From NCBI GenBank assembly GCA_029244725.1, contig JAQWQJ010000089.1:1-64000 (forward strand): DNA of 64,000 bases, given 5' to 3'. Every line of letters begins with the position of its first letter. Position 1 is the first letter of the stretch. This DNA is from Paracoccaceae bacterium. Lineage in GTDB: Bacteria; Pseudomonadota; Alphaproteobacteria; Rhodobacterales; Rhodobacteraceae. Positions 1-9,371 of the stretch are shown one piece after another. Under the pieces are notes generated by a model. It searched no databases and was not told the origin of the DNA. It saw only the letters and a program-made list of their open reading frames with translations. The position numbers and the translations under genes were made by a program.

Positions 1-115
1 CGCGCCACCGATGATCCAAAACTACATCGCCGAATTCGGACTGCACCCCAACGAAGACCGCAAAAAGATCAACCTATTCCGCGTAAGAGACAACGCAGCT
101 GTCCCAGCTTCCTAA
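1..115 (+). CDS. 3' end of an unidentified protein (partial)
   Basis: A frame that is open from the left edge (first full codon at 2) ends with TAA at 113-115, leaving 37 visible residues that finish in VRDNAAVPAS. The fragment is hydrophilic and carries no motif I recognise, so no function is proposed. It converges on soxG, and the two stop codons overlap by four bases, a pattern seen at several other convergent pairs here. The codon use looks natural, but a fragment this short could be a chance open frame. Confidence 0.5.
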   Translation, partial: APPMIQNYIAEFGLHPNEDRKKINLFRVRDNAAVPAS

Positions 116-672
116 GCAATAGACTTCGCGCAAGTGAGCAGAGCGTGGTAAAGCGATCCCGCAGAAGACCGAGGTCCCAGCACTGAAATACGGTCGCCGT
201 GATGCAACACAAAACACCCGATTTGTTCAATTCTGGTGCGGTTGGCATCGCCCTTGCCCATGTGGCGAATAGGAAGAGCGCACAGACGTTCAAACATGTC
301 GTTTAGATCGCTTCCCGACACATCAAATTGCACCCAACCACCTGATTGTTCAGTTACGCTTGCCTTGCCGGCCGCCAATTTGTCAAGGTCCGACGCCATC
401 AGTTCATGCGACTCCATAGGGGCGGAGATCATCCACTGATCTTGTCCGGTCCAAAAGCAGTTTATATCGGAAGATGAAGACATCTTATTTGGACCAGGCG
501 CGTCACACTCTGAAAATGTTTTAAGAATTTGGGTCGTGTGTTCTTCGCCTCCGAGACGAGCTGATACCGATGCTAAAGCCGTGAATGGAACTTCTGAAAC
601 GGTCATTTGACCGATAGTTTCAGAGGCTGGGTTTGCGCCACCGAGCGATGTTGAGGCAGTTAAATTATGCAC
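112..672 (-). CDS. soxG: Sarcosine oxidase gamma subunit
   Basis: Gamma subunit of heterotetrameric sarcosine oxidase, which demethylates sarcosine to glycine and passes the methyl group to tetrahydrofolate. The product is about 187 residues, normal for SoxG, and has the C-terminal GCV_T-like segment with HHGDRISVLGPRSS. I chose the GTG at 670-672 because a GAGGGAGAA Shine-Dalgarno lies about eight bases upstream; a TTG at 696 is also in frame. Both sit inside the end of soxA, so translation is probably coupled. It is the last gene of the soxBDAG operon. Confidence 0.85.
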   Translation of the reverse strand: MHNLTASTSLGGANPASETIGQMTVSEVPFTALASVSARLGGEEHTTQILKTFSECDAPGPNKMSSSSDINCFWTGQDQWMISAPMESHELMASDLDKLAAGKASVTEQSGGWVQFDVSGSDLNDMFERLCALPIRHMGKGDANRTRIEQIGCFVLHHGDRISVLGPRSSAGSLYHALLTCAKSIA

Positions 673-3622
673 GAAGCCGTTCTCCCTCAGGGTCAACGAA
701 GTGCGCGCTGACGATTTCTACCTTAGTCTCAATTCCGGTCAGAGGGCTGACGAGCCGCATCGTTTCACCTTTTCGGTCTGCTCCGTTTTTCAGGAAACCA
801 ATGCCTATTTGATGCCCAAGAATGGGTGAGAAACAGGCGGACGTTACATAACCCTGATCGTTAGCGGCATCCACGGGACCAGTTGCGTTCATAAGGTGAG
901 CACCGGCAGGAACTGGATCACTAGGATTAACTGGCTTAAAACCGACCTGAACCATCGCGTCGTCAGTGTTCATACCTGGACGTTCAGACAGGGTAGAGCC
1001 GATGCTGTCTTTCTTTTTAGATACCATACGTCCCATGCCTAAATTTAGTGCAGACGTTGTACCATTGAGTTCATTACCGGCGGCGTGACCTTTTTCGATG
1101 CGCATAACGCCAAGAGCTTCTGTTCCGTACGGCGTGACATCGAACTCTTCGCCAGCTTCCATGATTTTGCGCATCAAAGCGTCACCATAGTGCGTTGGTA
1201 CCGCGATTTCATACGCAAGTTCTCCGCTAAAGGAGATCCGGAATAGGCGAGCACGTAGACCACCACAAACCGTGATTTCGCCGCAACCCATGAAAGGGAA
1301 CGCATCGTTTGAGATGCCGAATTCTGGATCCACAATCTTTTGCAGAAGCTTGCGTGAGTTTGGACCCGCGACAGCGTACTGCGCCCAGGCTTCGGTTGTT
1401 GAGATTAGCTGAACGTCCAAATCCGGGAACAGGCATTGATGAACGAATTCCATATGGCGATAGACACCCAACGCGTTGGCTGTTGTTGTCGTGACCACAA
1501 AGTGATCCTCGGCCAAACGCGCAGCCGTGCCGTCATCCATCGCAATGCCGTCTTCACGCAGCATCAATCCATAGCGTGTTTTGCCGACGGCAAGTTTAGC
1601 GAACGCATTACAGTATATTTTGTTCAAGAACGTCGCAGCATCCGCACCCTGAACATCCACTTTGCCAAGGGTTGTCACGTCACAAACGCCGACCGAATTG
1701 CGAGTTGCAAGAACTTCGCGGTCAACGCTTTCGCGCCAGTGCGTTTCACCGGCTCTTGGAAACCATTGCGCCCGCATCCAATTGCCGACTTCGACAAATA
1801 CCGCGCCTTGTTCTTCGGCCCATTTGTGGCTGGGCGTCAGACGGGTAGGGTGGAAATCCTTGCCTCGTGCGCGGCCAGCCAGAACGCCAATTGCGGTTGG
1901 TGTATAAGGAGGGCGAAAAATCGTAGTGCCAGTCTCAGGAATGGTTTTACCAGTCATTTCAGCCATCACAGCCAAACCGCCCATATTCGACGTTTTACCT
2001 TGATCCGTTGCCATGCCCAGTGTCGTGTAACGCTTAAGGTGCTCAACCGATACGTAACCTTCTTGGTGCGAAAGTTTGACGTCTTTAACAGTCACATCGT
2101 TTTGTTGATCAATCCAAGCGCGGCCTTTACCGGACTTTACATACCAGAAAGGTGAAAGCTCGATCGGAGCATTTTCAGAAACTGGCAGGTCTGCAACGGT
2201 ACCGGTTATTCCGATATTTTCCAAAGCAGCCAAAGCGCGCTCTTGACCTGATGCCAATGCGCCTGCTGTGGAAAGATCGCCATTGGCTGCGCCACTCACT
2301 TGCATGCCAACGGGCAATGATTCACTCGGAACGAATGCAGCAAGTTTTTCGTTCCAACTCGGTCGCCCACGTTGGTGGCAGGTTAGATGAACGTTTGGGT
2401 TCCAACCGCCGCTAACGCCAATGGCGCCACAGTGAATTGGACGTCGTGAACCGTTGGGCATTTGAACGATGGCTTGTGTAACGCCCAAACGTCCTTTTGA
2501 ATCAACGACCTGTGCGCCCTTTAGCACGTCATAATCATCACAATCTGGCGCGTCTTCGCGTGTGTCTACCACTGCAGCGATAGAGACACCTTTCGCATGT
2601 AGGTCCGCTGCAGTGCGATGACCGTCATTGTTGTTGGTGAAAATTGTGACGCTTTTGGCAGCCGTAACGCCCCAACGATTAGCGTATGAACGCATTGCAG
2701 AAGCAAGCATAATGCCGGGCCGATCGTTGTTCTCAAAGGCAATTGGACGTTCAATAGCACCTGCTGCAACGATGGATTGCTTTGAGTAAATTCGCCACAA
2801 AATTTGACGCGGTTTGTCTTTGGCAGAGACCGCAACATGGTCTGTTAGGCGCTCAACAGCGCCAAAAATGCCTTGATCGTAAGCACCAATAACCGTTGTG
2901 CGCAGCATAAGACGAACATTTGGCATTGCTGCGAGTTCTGCGATGACTGCAGATGCCCATTCAGATCCGGCTTGCTCGCCCACGGAAATGGTTTCGCTGT
3001 TTAGGCGACCACCATAGGCAAAATCCTCTTCTGCTAAGATGACCTCTGCGCCTGCGCGCGCTGCGGTTTGTGCCGCAATTAAACCCGAAGGGCCTGAGCC
3101 GATAACCAGCAGATCGCAGTGCAAAAACCCTTTGTCATAGACGTCTGGGTCGTCTTCAAAGGACAGCGAACCCAAGCCAGCAGCTTTACGAATGATCGGT
3201 TCATAAAGTTTCTCCCAGAACGCTTTGGGCCACATGAATGTTTTGTAATAGAAACCCGCGGTCAGAAAATTCGAAAATCGGTCATTAATTGCCAAAAGAT
3301 CGTACTTCAAAGAACCCATGTAATTTTGACTCTTGGCCTCAAGTCCATCAAAAAGTTCAGCAACAGTTGCGCGGGTGTTTGGTTCTTGGCGGGCACCGCT
3401 GCGAAGTTCGACAAGCGCGTTTGGTTCCTCGGATCCGGCAGTTAGAACGCCGCGTGGGCGGTGATATTTAAACGAACGCCCCATAAGACGCACATCATTG
3501 GCCAACAAAGCAGACGCCAAAGTGTCGCCTTGGAAACCGGCGTAGGATTTACCGTCGAATTGAAAATTCAGCGGTTTATCACGATCAATCTGACCGCCAG
3601 AAAGTCGGTTTATCTGGGTCAT
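665..3622 (-). CDS. soxA: Sarcosine oxidase alpha subunit
   Basis: Large subunit (985 residues, the usual size) of heterotetrameric sarcosine oxidase. An N-terminal ferredoxin-like domain (about 15-100) lacks iron-sulfur cysteines, as in the family. A nucleotide-binding Rossmann domain begins at about 170 with GSGPSGLIAAQ. The C-terminal 380 residues form a GCV_T-type folate-binding domain (for example GYGLMLREDGIAMDDG and YGTEALGVMRIEKGH), where the methylene group is moved to tetrahydrofolate. The start overlaps the end of soxD by four bases (ATGA). The family assignment is secure. Whether sarcosine or another N-methyl amino acid is the true substrate is inferred from the family only. Confidence 0.95.
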   Translation of the reverse strand: MTQINRLSGGQIDRDKPLNFQFDGKSYAGFQGDTLASALLANDVRLMGRSFKYHRPRGVLTAGSEEPNALVELRSGARQEPNTRATVAELFDGLEAKSQNYMGSLKYDLLAINDRFSNFLTAGFYYKTFMWPKAFWEKLYEPIIRKAAGLGSLSFEDDPDVYDKGFLHCDLLVIGSGPSGLIAAQTAARAGAEVILAEEDFAYGGRLNSETISVGEQAGSEWASAVIAELAAMPNVRLMLRTTVIGAYDQGIFGAVERLTDHVAVSAKDKPRQILWRIYSKQSIVAAGAIERPIAFENNDRPGIMLASAMRSYANRWGVTAAKSVTIFTNNNDGHRTAADLHAKGVSIAAVVDTREDAPDCDDYDVLKGAQVVDSKGRLGVTQAIVQMPNGSRRPIHCGAIGVSGGWNPNVHLTCHQRGRPSWNEKLAAFVPSESLPVGMQVSGAANGDLSTAGALASGQERALAALENIGITGTVADLPVSENAPIELSPFWYVKSGKGRAWIDQQNDVTVKDVKLSHQEGYVSVEHLKRYTTLGMATDQGKTSNMGGLAVMAEMTGKTIPETGTTIFRPPYTPTAIGVLAGRARGKDFHPTRLTPSHKWAEEQGAVFVEVGNWMRAQWFPRAGETHWRESVDREVLATRNSVGVCDVTTLGKVDVQGADAATFLNKIYCNAFAKLAVGKTRYGLMLREDGIAMDDGTAARLAEDHFVVTTTTANALGVYRHMEFVHQCLFPDLDVQLISTTEAWAQYAVAGPNSRKLLQKIVDPEFGISNDAFPFMGCGEITVCGGLRARLFRISFSGELAYEIAVPTHYGDALMRKIMEAGEEFDVTPYGTEALGVMRIEKGHAAGNELNGTTSALNLGMGRMVSKKKDSIGSTLSERPGMNTDDAMVQVGFKPVNPSDPVPAGAHLMNATGPVDAANDQGYVTSACFSPILGHQIGIGFLKNGADRKGETMRLVSPLTGIETKVEIVSAHFVDPEGERLRA

Positions 3623-3906
3623 TTGCTGCGTCCCCGTGCTCGGGCTACATCGCGCGCCATTTCAACGGTTGTGATTTCGTGTGTTGTTGTATCACGGGTC
3701 ACGACCAACCAAGATCGATCACCTGCCTCGTGAAACCATAGTTCCCGGTGCAGACCAGCCGGGTTTTCTCGCAAATACTGGTATTCGTAGAATTCAGATG
3801 CCGCCGTTTCTGACTGCCAGTCCGGTCGGTCAATCAAGGATGCATCACCGAGGTAAGTGAACTCTGCTGAATCGCGCGGGCCTAAAAGCGGATGTACTAT
3901 AATCAT
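3619..3906 (-). CDS. soxD: Sarcosine oxidase delta subunit lacking zinc ligands
   Basis: Small delta subunit of sarcosine oxidase, 95 residues, between soxB and soxA with overlaps of one base (TGATG) and four bases. In characterised enzymes this subunit binds zinc through Cys6, Cys9, His59 and Cys63. Here the N-terminus reads MIIVHPLLGPRD, so positions 6 and 9 are Pro and Gly. His59 is kept, but position 63 is Asp (HEAGDRSW), and the protein contains no cysteine at all. Length, spacing and the C-terminal RDTTTHEI signature still fit SoxD. This looks like a zinc-free variant and not a damaged gene. Confidence 0.9.
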   Translation of the reverse strand: MIIVHPLLGPRDSAEFTYLGDASLIDRPDWQSETAASEFYEYQYLRENPAGLHRELWFHEAGDRSWLVVTRDTTTHEITTVEMARDVARARGRSK

Positions 3907-5156
3907 CAGTGCAAATTGGGCTGTGCGCCCATCCCTTTTTCATCGATCATCCTGCCTTTTTCAAAGCGGTCGAACCGATAGGCTGTTGCCGTTTTATGGG
4001 GTGTGTCCGTCGCCAACAGATGGGCGTACGCAAAACCAGATGCTGGAGTTGCTTTGAACCCGCCATAGCACCAACCACCGTTGAAATAGAGGCCATCAAT
4101 ATGCGTGCGGTCAATAATAGGAGATCCATCCATCGACATATCCATAAGACCGCCCCAAGAACGCAACAATCTAACCCGTCCCATCATTGGAAATATAGCC
4201 ATCCCGCCTTCGCAAACATCTTCAACCACAGGCAAATTCCCACGCTGTGCGTAGGAGTTATAGCCATCTATGTCGCCGCCAAATACCAGACCACCCTTGT
4301 CAGATTGGCTGCAGTAAAAATGTCCTGCGCCAAAAGTAATAACACCGGGCAGAACTGGCTTTAATCCTTCTGAAACAAAGGCTTGCAACACGTGACTTTC
4401 CATTGGAAGGCGCATGTCAACTTTTGACATCAAGCGCCCAGATGAGCCTGCCACAGCACACCCAACTTTGTTGGCACCAATAAAGCCGCGGGATGTGTCG
4501 ACCCCAAGACACTTACCGTTTTCGACCTTAAAACCGGTAACTTCGCAATTTTGGATAATGTCGACGCCTAGTAGATCAGCCCCGCGCGCGTATCCCCAAG
4601 CAACCGCGTCGTGGCGGACGGTGCCACCGCGGTGTTGCGCCAACCCACCCTTGATCGGAAAGCGCGCGTCTTCAGTATTGAGGAACGGGTAGCGCTTTTT
4701 AATCTGCGCAGTGCTCAGCATTTCGGCATCCGCCCCATTGAGGATCATTGCGTTGCCTCGTCGGGTGAACGCATCGCGCTGTGCGTCAGAATGGATAAGG
4801 TTCAGAATACCTCTTTGCGAAATCATTGCGTTGAAATTCAAGTCCTGCTCAAGGTTTTCCCAAAGCTTCAAGGAAAACTCATAAAACGGCTCGTTGCCGT
4901 CGAGAAGGTAGTTTGAGCGGATAATCGTCGTGTTACGTCCTACGTTACCGCCACCAACCCAACCCTTTTCGAGAACAGCAATTCTCTTTTGCTTAAATTC
5001 TTTAGCCAAGTAATAAGCAGTCGCGAGACCATGTCCGCCGCCGCCTATGATTATAATGTCATATTTTGCCTGTGGCTCAGGACTTCTCCAAGCTGGTTTC
5101 CAGCCTTTATGACCTGTCAGTGACTCTTTTAGTATTTTTAGTCCGCTGTATCGCAT
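3906..5156 (-). CDS. soxB: Sarcosine oxidase beta subunit
   Basis: Beta subunit carrying the flavins of heterotetrameric sarcosine oxidase, 416 residues. It has a DAO-type FAD fold with IIIIGGGGHGLATAYYL at about 34-50 and the segment RHDAVAWGYARGA at about 181-193, which contains the histidine that carries covalent FMN in studied homologues. The C-terminal GGWCYGGFKATPASG is typical of the family. I placed the start at ATG 5156 because AGAGGA lies six bases upstream; a longer frame reaches 5180 without a good ribosome site. It is the first gene of soxBDAG, and no pathway regulator is adjacent. Confidence 0.95.
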   Translation of the reverse strand: MRYSGLKILKESLTGHKGWKPAWRSPEPQAKYDIIIIGGGGHGLATAYYLAKEFKQKRIAVLEKGWVGGGNVGRNTTIIRSNYLLDGNEPFYEFSLKLWENLEQDLNFNAMISQRGILNLIHSDAQRDAFTRRGNAMILNGADAEMLSTAQIKKRYPFLNTEDARFPIKGGLAQHRGGTVRHDAVAWGYARGADLLGVDIIQNCEVTGFKVENGKCLGVDTSRGFIGANKVGCAVAGSSGRLMSKVDMRLPMESHVLQAFVSEGLKPVLPGVITFGAGHFYCSQSDKGGLVFGGDIDGYNSYAQRGNLPVVEDVCEGGMAIFPMMGRVRLLRSWGGLMDMSMDGSPIIDRTHIDGLYFNGGWCYGGFKATPASGFAYAHLLATDTPHKTATAYRFDRFEKGRMIDEKGMGAQPNLH

Positions 5157-5400
5157 ACTGAATCCTCTTGTATCCAACACATACGAATGGGTCGCGTTTC
5201 AATATAGTGAAAACGGACATTCCAGTAATGTAACCCGACTGAATGTCGGTTTTAACGTGCAAATCAAACTACTTGTTCGATACTCACGACGCACCCAATA
5301 GATATCAAATCCTGTCCCGATCAGGTCTCTAAATCCTGACTTTACGATAACGAATTAAGACCATAATCTTTGGGTACCAAAAGTTCCTAAGGATCAACCA
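5157..5400. other. Divergent intergenic region soxB / lipoprotein
   Basis: About 240 bases separate the divergent soxB operon and lipoprotein gene, so promoters for both should lie here. An inverted pair GACATTC (5216-5222) and GAATGTC (5241-5247), with an 18-base spacer, sits 60-90 bases upstream of soxB and could be an operator. A pair of this length can easily arise by chance. No further gene is visible. Confidence 0.4.
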
Positions 5401-5712
5401 ATGCCAAAGCCACTTGGAATAGCAGCCATAGGTATAATGCTAGTTTTAAGTGTTTTGCTTTCCGCGTGTCGCGACGTCCAACCGGGACTAAAAGGGCAGG
5501 TTGCGCAAGAATGGGCGAACGAAAGCACCGCGGACATTTGCCACTATCTGTATTGGCCAATACCGGACCCAACAGCGTCCAAAGACCTAAAGTTACTTCA
5601 TTATTCAATTATGCAGGAAGAACTCGACAGAAGAGCCGTCGATTGCCAGGAACATTTCCCTGACAACAAGATGTTTGAACGAAAGTCGATGCTAGAGAAA
5701 ACGGCGGATTAG
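5401..5712 (+). CDS. Small predicted lipoprotein of unknown function
   Basis: A 103-residue protein with a clear lipoprotein signal: MPKP, then a hydrophobic stretch ending in the lipobox LSAC with Cys23 as the expected lipidated residue. The mature part has two further cysteines (in ICHYLYW and DCQEHF) and is rich in charged residues. AAGGA seven bases before ATG 5401 supports the start. The stop overlaps the stop of the convergent DUF882 gene. I do not recognise a family. Its place beside envelope genes fits a periplasmic or outer-membrane role, but that is only context. Confidence 0.7.
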   Translation: MPKPLGIAAIGIMLVLSVLLSACRDVQPGLKGQVAQEWANESTADICHYLYWPIPDPTASKDLKLLHYSIMQEELDRRAVDCQEHFPDNKMFERKSMLEKTAD

Positions 5713-6272
5713 CCGTTCCAAGTGCGCACGTCGCCGCAATCCATATGGACAAAATTGGATCCATAATAGCGTCCGACGCCACCAGCGCTACACGAGGCGG
5801 CAGCTTCTGCCATCTGCTTAACGGAACGTGATCCTAAGCGTAGATCGGCAGCTTTACCTTTAATGTGCAGAGAATTCTTGGCGACATTTCTAGACTGACG
5901 GCGAAGCATCGCGTTAGTTGCGGCGCTACGATAGCCCGACAGAAGCATGTAAGGCTCAGTCGTACCCATGATATTATGTGACGCGGCCATGATATCAATG
6001 GTGCGCGTATCTATGCGCTTGGTTTGGCCATTTCGCCAGTCGCGCATTAGATAATTGATCTCGGTCAACGCATCGGTGATGTATTCGCCGTCGATCCAAT
6101 AAATCGTATCAACACGCTCACCAGTCTTTTGGGAATATATTGAAATACGGCGGATATCGCCCGCACCACGAAGAAAGCCCGCCGCGTTCGAAAACGTCGG
6201 TGCCGCCGTGATTGCGGTAGCTGCGAAAGCTTTCAAAAGGCTTCGCCGGGTAAACCCGTTGCTCGTCGTCAT
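5709..6272 (-). CDS. Tat-exported DUF882 (YcbK-like, peptidase M15 fold) protein
   Basis: A 187-residue protein that starts with a twin-arginine signal (TRRSLLKAF, then an Ala-rich stretch to about residue 30). The mature domain matches DUF882, a family with the D-Ala-D-Ala carboxypeptidase (M15) fold: SGYRSAATN, then HIKGKAADLRL and a C-terminal FVHMDCGDVRTW, which would supply the zinc ligands. It probably acts on peptidoglycan in the periplasm. The gene is divergent from the L,D-transpeptidase at 6600, another cell-wall enzyme. Substrate and activity are inferred from the fold. Confidence 0.85.
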   Translation of the reverse strand: MTTSNGFTRRSLLKAFAATAITAAPTFSNAAGFLRGAGDIRRISIYSQKTGERVDTIYWIDGEYITDALTEINYLMRDWRNGQTKRIDTRTIDIMAASHNIMGTTEPYMLLSGYRSAATNAMLRRQSRNVAKNSLHIKGKAADLRLGSRSVKQMAEAAASCSAGGVGRYYGSNFVHMDCGDVRTWNG

Positions 6273-6599
6273 AGACTGTCAGTCCCGTCCTCTGTGCCCC
6301 GGTTATTAATACCGATGACATTTCTACATCCCCAGATGCACGCGCTTTATGTCACAAGAGGCGTTTTCAGAAAAGTGTTTCGTTTCGAATTTTCAAAAAA
6401 ACTGTTTCCGTTGGCAATATTTCGCCGGAACTTTGACCATTAGTCAGGTCTTCGTTTGCTAACTAGGATTGCGAAATGGTGCTGCATTACATCGTCACAA
6501 AAGAGATATTGCATTTGTCGGATTTGTGAATGGACAATTCTTTTGGAATTGAGTTCATACCGTAAGAGTAACAAAAAAAGGTCTGAACGGGTCTTAATC
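6273..6599. other. Divergent intergenic region DUF882 / L,D-transpeptidase
   Basis: Roughly 330 bases with no convincing gene. The right half is A/T-rich and should hold the promoter of the transpeptidase gene. An open frame in phase with that gene extends back to 6456, but its extra residues (rich in Cys and Arg, before the signal peptide) do not resemble a secreted-protein start. No terminator, repeat or RNA gene is evident. Confidence 0.5.
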
Positions 6600-8213
6600 A
6601 TGGTATTGCGCTTCGGCAAAGGCTTCGTCCTTAGCACTCTCATTTCGATATTTTTGACTGTTGGCACATCAGTTGCTTATGCGGCCGACTTTACGACGGC
6701 TACATATCGCCTAGCCGTTGCTGAAGCTGCGCAAGAAGACAAAGATATTGCGTCTTTTTATAAAGATTACAGCTATCAACCACTGTGGACGGGTCGAAAT
6801 CGGGAAGATCGTGAACGTCGCACTGCGTTTTTGAGTTTTCTTGAGACGTCGGATTTTCACGGCTTGCCACGCTCAAAATACGGGATCGAAGGTCTTGAGA
6901 CCCGCTTAAAGTCGGCGAAGACACAAGCCGATCTGGCTGTTGTTGAGGTTGAATTCACCAAAGCATTTCTGACGTTTGCGCGCGACATTCAAACAGGTGT
7001 TTTGAAACCTAAAGAGGTCGACGAAGACATTGCCCGCAAAGTTCCCTATCGCAAACGTATCAGCTATCTGACCTCGCTCGCAGAAAGCACGCCTTCCGCC
7101 TATTTTCGTGCCCTTGCGCCCACCAGTGGCGAATACATTAGGCTTGCGTCAGAAAAGTTCCGCCTTCGCGCCATCCTAAATGGCGGCGATTGGGGTCATG
7201 ACGTACCAAGCGGCGACCTTATGGGGCAGGGTGCGCGCGATGAGCGTGTACCATACATTCGAAACCGACTTATTGTGATGGGTTACTTAGATCGCAGCTT
7301 CGGCAATCACTTCGACGCAGACGTTGAGGCGGCGATCATCGAGTTTCAGGAAGATCACGGGCTGAAAGCTGACGGTATTGTCGGCCCTTCTACTGTCGAG
7401 ATGCTGAATATGTCGGCCGAAGATCGTCTGAAAGCTGTCATGGTGGCCATGGAGCGTGAACGCTGGACGAACATGGAGCGCGGTCAACGCCACGTCCTAG
7501 TGAATTTGACGGATTTCACGGCTAAGATTTATGACGATGGGGAGATCACCTTTCAAACCAGATCAGTTGTTGGTCATCCAGACGAAGAACGTCGCAGCCC
7601 AGAGTTTTCAGATACAATCGAACATATGGTTGTGAACCCGACATGGAATGTGCCACGCTCGATTGCGACCAAAGAATACTTGCCGCTTCTTAAGGAAGAT
7701 CGGTTTGCACTCGATTATCTGAACCTTTTGGATCCAGATGGGTTTATTATCGACAGGCAAGCCGTTGATTTCACTGAGTTTACAGAAGAAGATTTCCCGT
7801 TCGATATAAAGCAGCCACCGTCCAATTCAAACGCGTTGGGGTTGGTGAAATTTATGTTCCCAAACCGGTACAACATTTACTTGCATGATACGCCTGCCAA
7901 AAGCCTGTTCGGTGAAGAACGTCGCGCCTTTAGTCACGGCTGTATTCGATTGCAGGACCCTTTCGATTTCGCTTACGCATTACTTGCTGTTCAGTCCGAG
8001 GATCCACAGCTTGAGTTTCTTGAGACTTTGGCAACGGGAAAAGAGACTACATTGCCGCTACAAAGCCATGTCCCGGTGCACATAATTTACCGTACGGCGG
8101 TAGGCCAAGCAGACGGACGCATGCAATACCGTCGCGATGTTTATGGTCGAGATGCAAAAATTTGGGACGCGCTTGAACAAGCAGGGGTGGCACTGATGGG
8201 GCAAGATAGCTAA
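6600..8213 (+). CDS. L,D-transpeptidase, YcbB/LdtD type
   Basis: Periplasmic enzyme expected to make 3-3 cross-links in peptidoglycan, 537 residues from ATG 6600. Residues 1-28 form a Sec signal ending AYAAD. A peptidoglycan-binding domain follows at about 215-280 (FQEDHGLKADGIVGPST). The YkuD domain carries VVNPTWNVPRSI and, at about 445, the catalytic SHGCIRL with the active cysteine. The long scaffold region before the peptidoglycan-binding domain is typical of YcbB. It is followed 32 bases later by lpxD on the same strand, so the genes may be co-transcribed. The start was moved downstream so that the signal peptide is N-terminal. Confidence 0.9.
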   Translation: MVLRFGKGFVLSTLISIFLTVGTSVAYAADFTTATYRLAVAEAAQEDKDIASFYKDYSYQPLWTGRNREDRERRTAFLSFLETSDFHGLPRSKYGIEGLETRLKSAKTQADLAVVEVEFTKAFLTFARDIQTGVLKPKEVDEDIARKVPYRKRISYLTSLAESTPSAYFRALAPTSGEYIRLASEKFRLRAILNGGDWGHDVPSGDLMGQGARDERVPYIRNRLIVMGYLDRSFGNHFDADVEAAIIEFQEDHGLKADGIVGPSTVEMLNMSAEDRLKAVMVAMERERWTNMERGQRHVLVNLTDFTAKIYDDGEITFQTRSVVGHPDEERRSPEFSDTIEHMVVNPTWNVPRSIATKEYLPLLKEDRFALDYLNLLDPDGFIIDRQAVDFTEFTEEDFPFDIKQPPSNSNALGLVKFMFPNRYNIYLHDTPAKSLFGEERRAFSHGCIRLQDPFDFAYALLAVQSEDPQLEFLETLATGKETTLPLQSHVPVHIIYRTAVGQADGRMQYRRDVYGRDAKIWDALEQAGVALMGQDS

Positions 8214-8245
8214 ACCTTTGCCTTAGACGGCAAAAGGATCACCCG

Positions 8246-9337
8246 ATGGGCTTCTCAGTTCAAGACATAGCAAATTCCATAGGTGTAGAAGCTGTTGGCG
8301 ACACTACAATTGTCGTCGAAGGCGTGACAGAGCCAGCTCTTGCAAACGCCCAGCAAATCGCCCTTGCAATGGATCCAAAATACGCTGGCGATATCTCAAA
8401 CGGTTCAGCCCGCGTCGCGATGCTTTGGCAGGATGCCAACTGGCAGGAATTGGGACTTGAGGCAGCTCTTTTACCAACGCGTCCTAGGTTTGCCCTATCA
8501 GGTCTTTCAAAGCTGATGGACCGAGGGCAGGGCTTTCAATCTGGAATTCACCCGACTGCGATTATAGATGAAACCGCCATTCTGGCTGATAATGTTAGCG
8601 TGGGCGCGTTGTCGATCGTTGGTGCGGGCGCTTCCATCGGTGCAAACACTGTCATTGGTCCGCAAGTCTACATTGGAATGAACAGCCGAATTGGCGATGA
8701 ATGCTTGCTTCGCGAAGGCACTAAAATCGGCGCTGATGTGCATATCGGAGATCGATTTATCGCTCAGCAAAACGTCTCGGTTGGTGGTGACGGTTTTTCA
8801 TTTGTTACACCTGAAACCTCAGCCGTAGAAGAGGCGCGTGGAAGTCTAGGCGGTAGCGTTAGCGCAGAGGGACAGGCCTGGGCACGAATTCATTCGCTAG
8901 CTGGCGTAGAGATCGGTAACGACGTTGAACTTGGCTCGGGGACGTGCGTTGATCGCGGAACGGTTAAACCAACACGCATCGGCAATGGCGTAAAAGCCGA
9001 CAGCCTTGTTCAAGTTGGGCACAACGTCACGATTGGAAACCACTGTTTGTTGTGCGCGCAAGCAGGCGTTGCTGGTTCTACCATTTTGGGGGACTTTGTT
9101 GTTCTAGGTGGCCAATCGGGCGTCGCGGACAACGTCACTGTTGGGAATGGTGTTATTGCAGGTGGTGGAACCAAAATACTTTCCAATGTTCCTGCAGGTC
9201 GCGCTGTCCTTGGTTACCCGGCCGTGAAGATGGATAGCCAAGTCGAAATTTACAAAGCGCTACGACGCTTGCCAAGATTGATGCGCGACTTCGACGCGCT
9301 GAAGAAATCTGTTTTCAATGGTAGTAAGACCAAGTAA
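8246..9337 (+). CDS. lpxD: UDP-3-O-acylglucosamine N-acyltransferase
   Basis: Third enzyme of lipid A synthesis. It moves a 3-hydroxyacyl chain from acyl carrier protein to the 2-amino group of UDP-3-O-acylglucosamine in the cytoplasm. The 363-residue product has an N-terminal uridine-binding domain (1-110), then a left-handed beta-helix of hexapeptide repeats (IGANTVIGPQVYIG and others), with the catalytic histidine in VQVGHNVTIGNH, and a C-terminal helix. It is unusual for lpxD to stand apart from fabZ-lpxA-lpxB. Here a dedicated ACP and a ketosynthase follow it, suggesting a special acyl supply. Confidence 0.93.
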   Translation: MGFSVQDIANSIGVEAVGDTTIVVEGVTEPALANAQQIALAMDPKYAGDISNGSARVAMLWQDANWQELGLEAALLPTRPRFALSGLSKLMDRGQGFQSGIHPTAIIDETAILADNVSVGALSIVGAGASIGANTVIGPQVYIGMNSRIGDECLLREGTKIGADVHIGDRFIAQQNVSVGGDGFSFVTPETSAVEEARGSLGGSVSAEGQAWARIHSLAGVEIGNDVELGSGTCVDRGTVKPTRIGNGVKADSLVQVGHNVTIGNHCLLCAQAGVAGSTILGDFVVLGGQSGVADNVTVGNGVIAGGGTKILSNVPAGRAVLGYPAVKMDSQVEIYKALRRLPRLMRDFDALKKSVFNGSKTK

Positions 9338-9371
9338 ATCGCACTCGCGAGCACTTGAGAGGAACGGTTCC

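Noticed and set aside
1436-2155. A 239-residue open frame on the plus strand inside soxA
   Set aside because: It lies fully antisense to a clear SoxA coding region, has low-complexity odd composition and no ribosome site; it is a shadow.
5216-5247. GACATTC/GAATGTC inverted pair upstream of soxB as a finding
   Set aside because: Seven-base arms with an 18-base spacer are expected by chance in a region this size; it is mentioned only as a weak candidate in the intergenic entry.
6456-6599. An N-terminal extension of the L,D-transpeptidase
   Set aside because: The 48 added residues precede a clear Sec signal peptide and are Cys-rich; they would block export.
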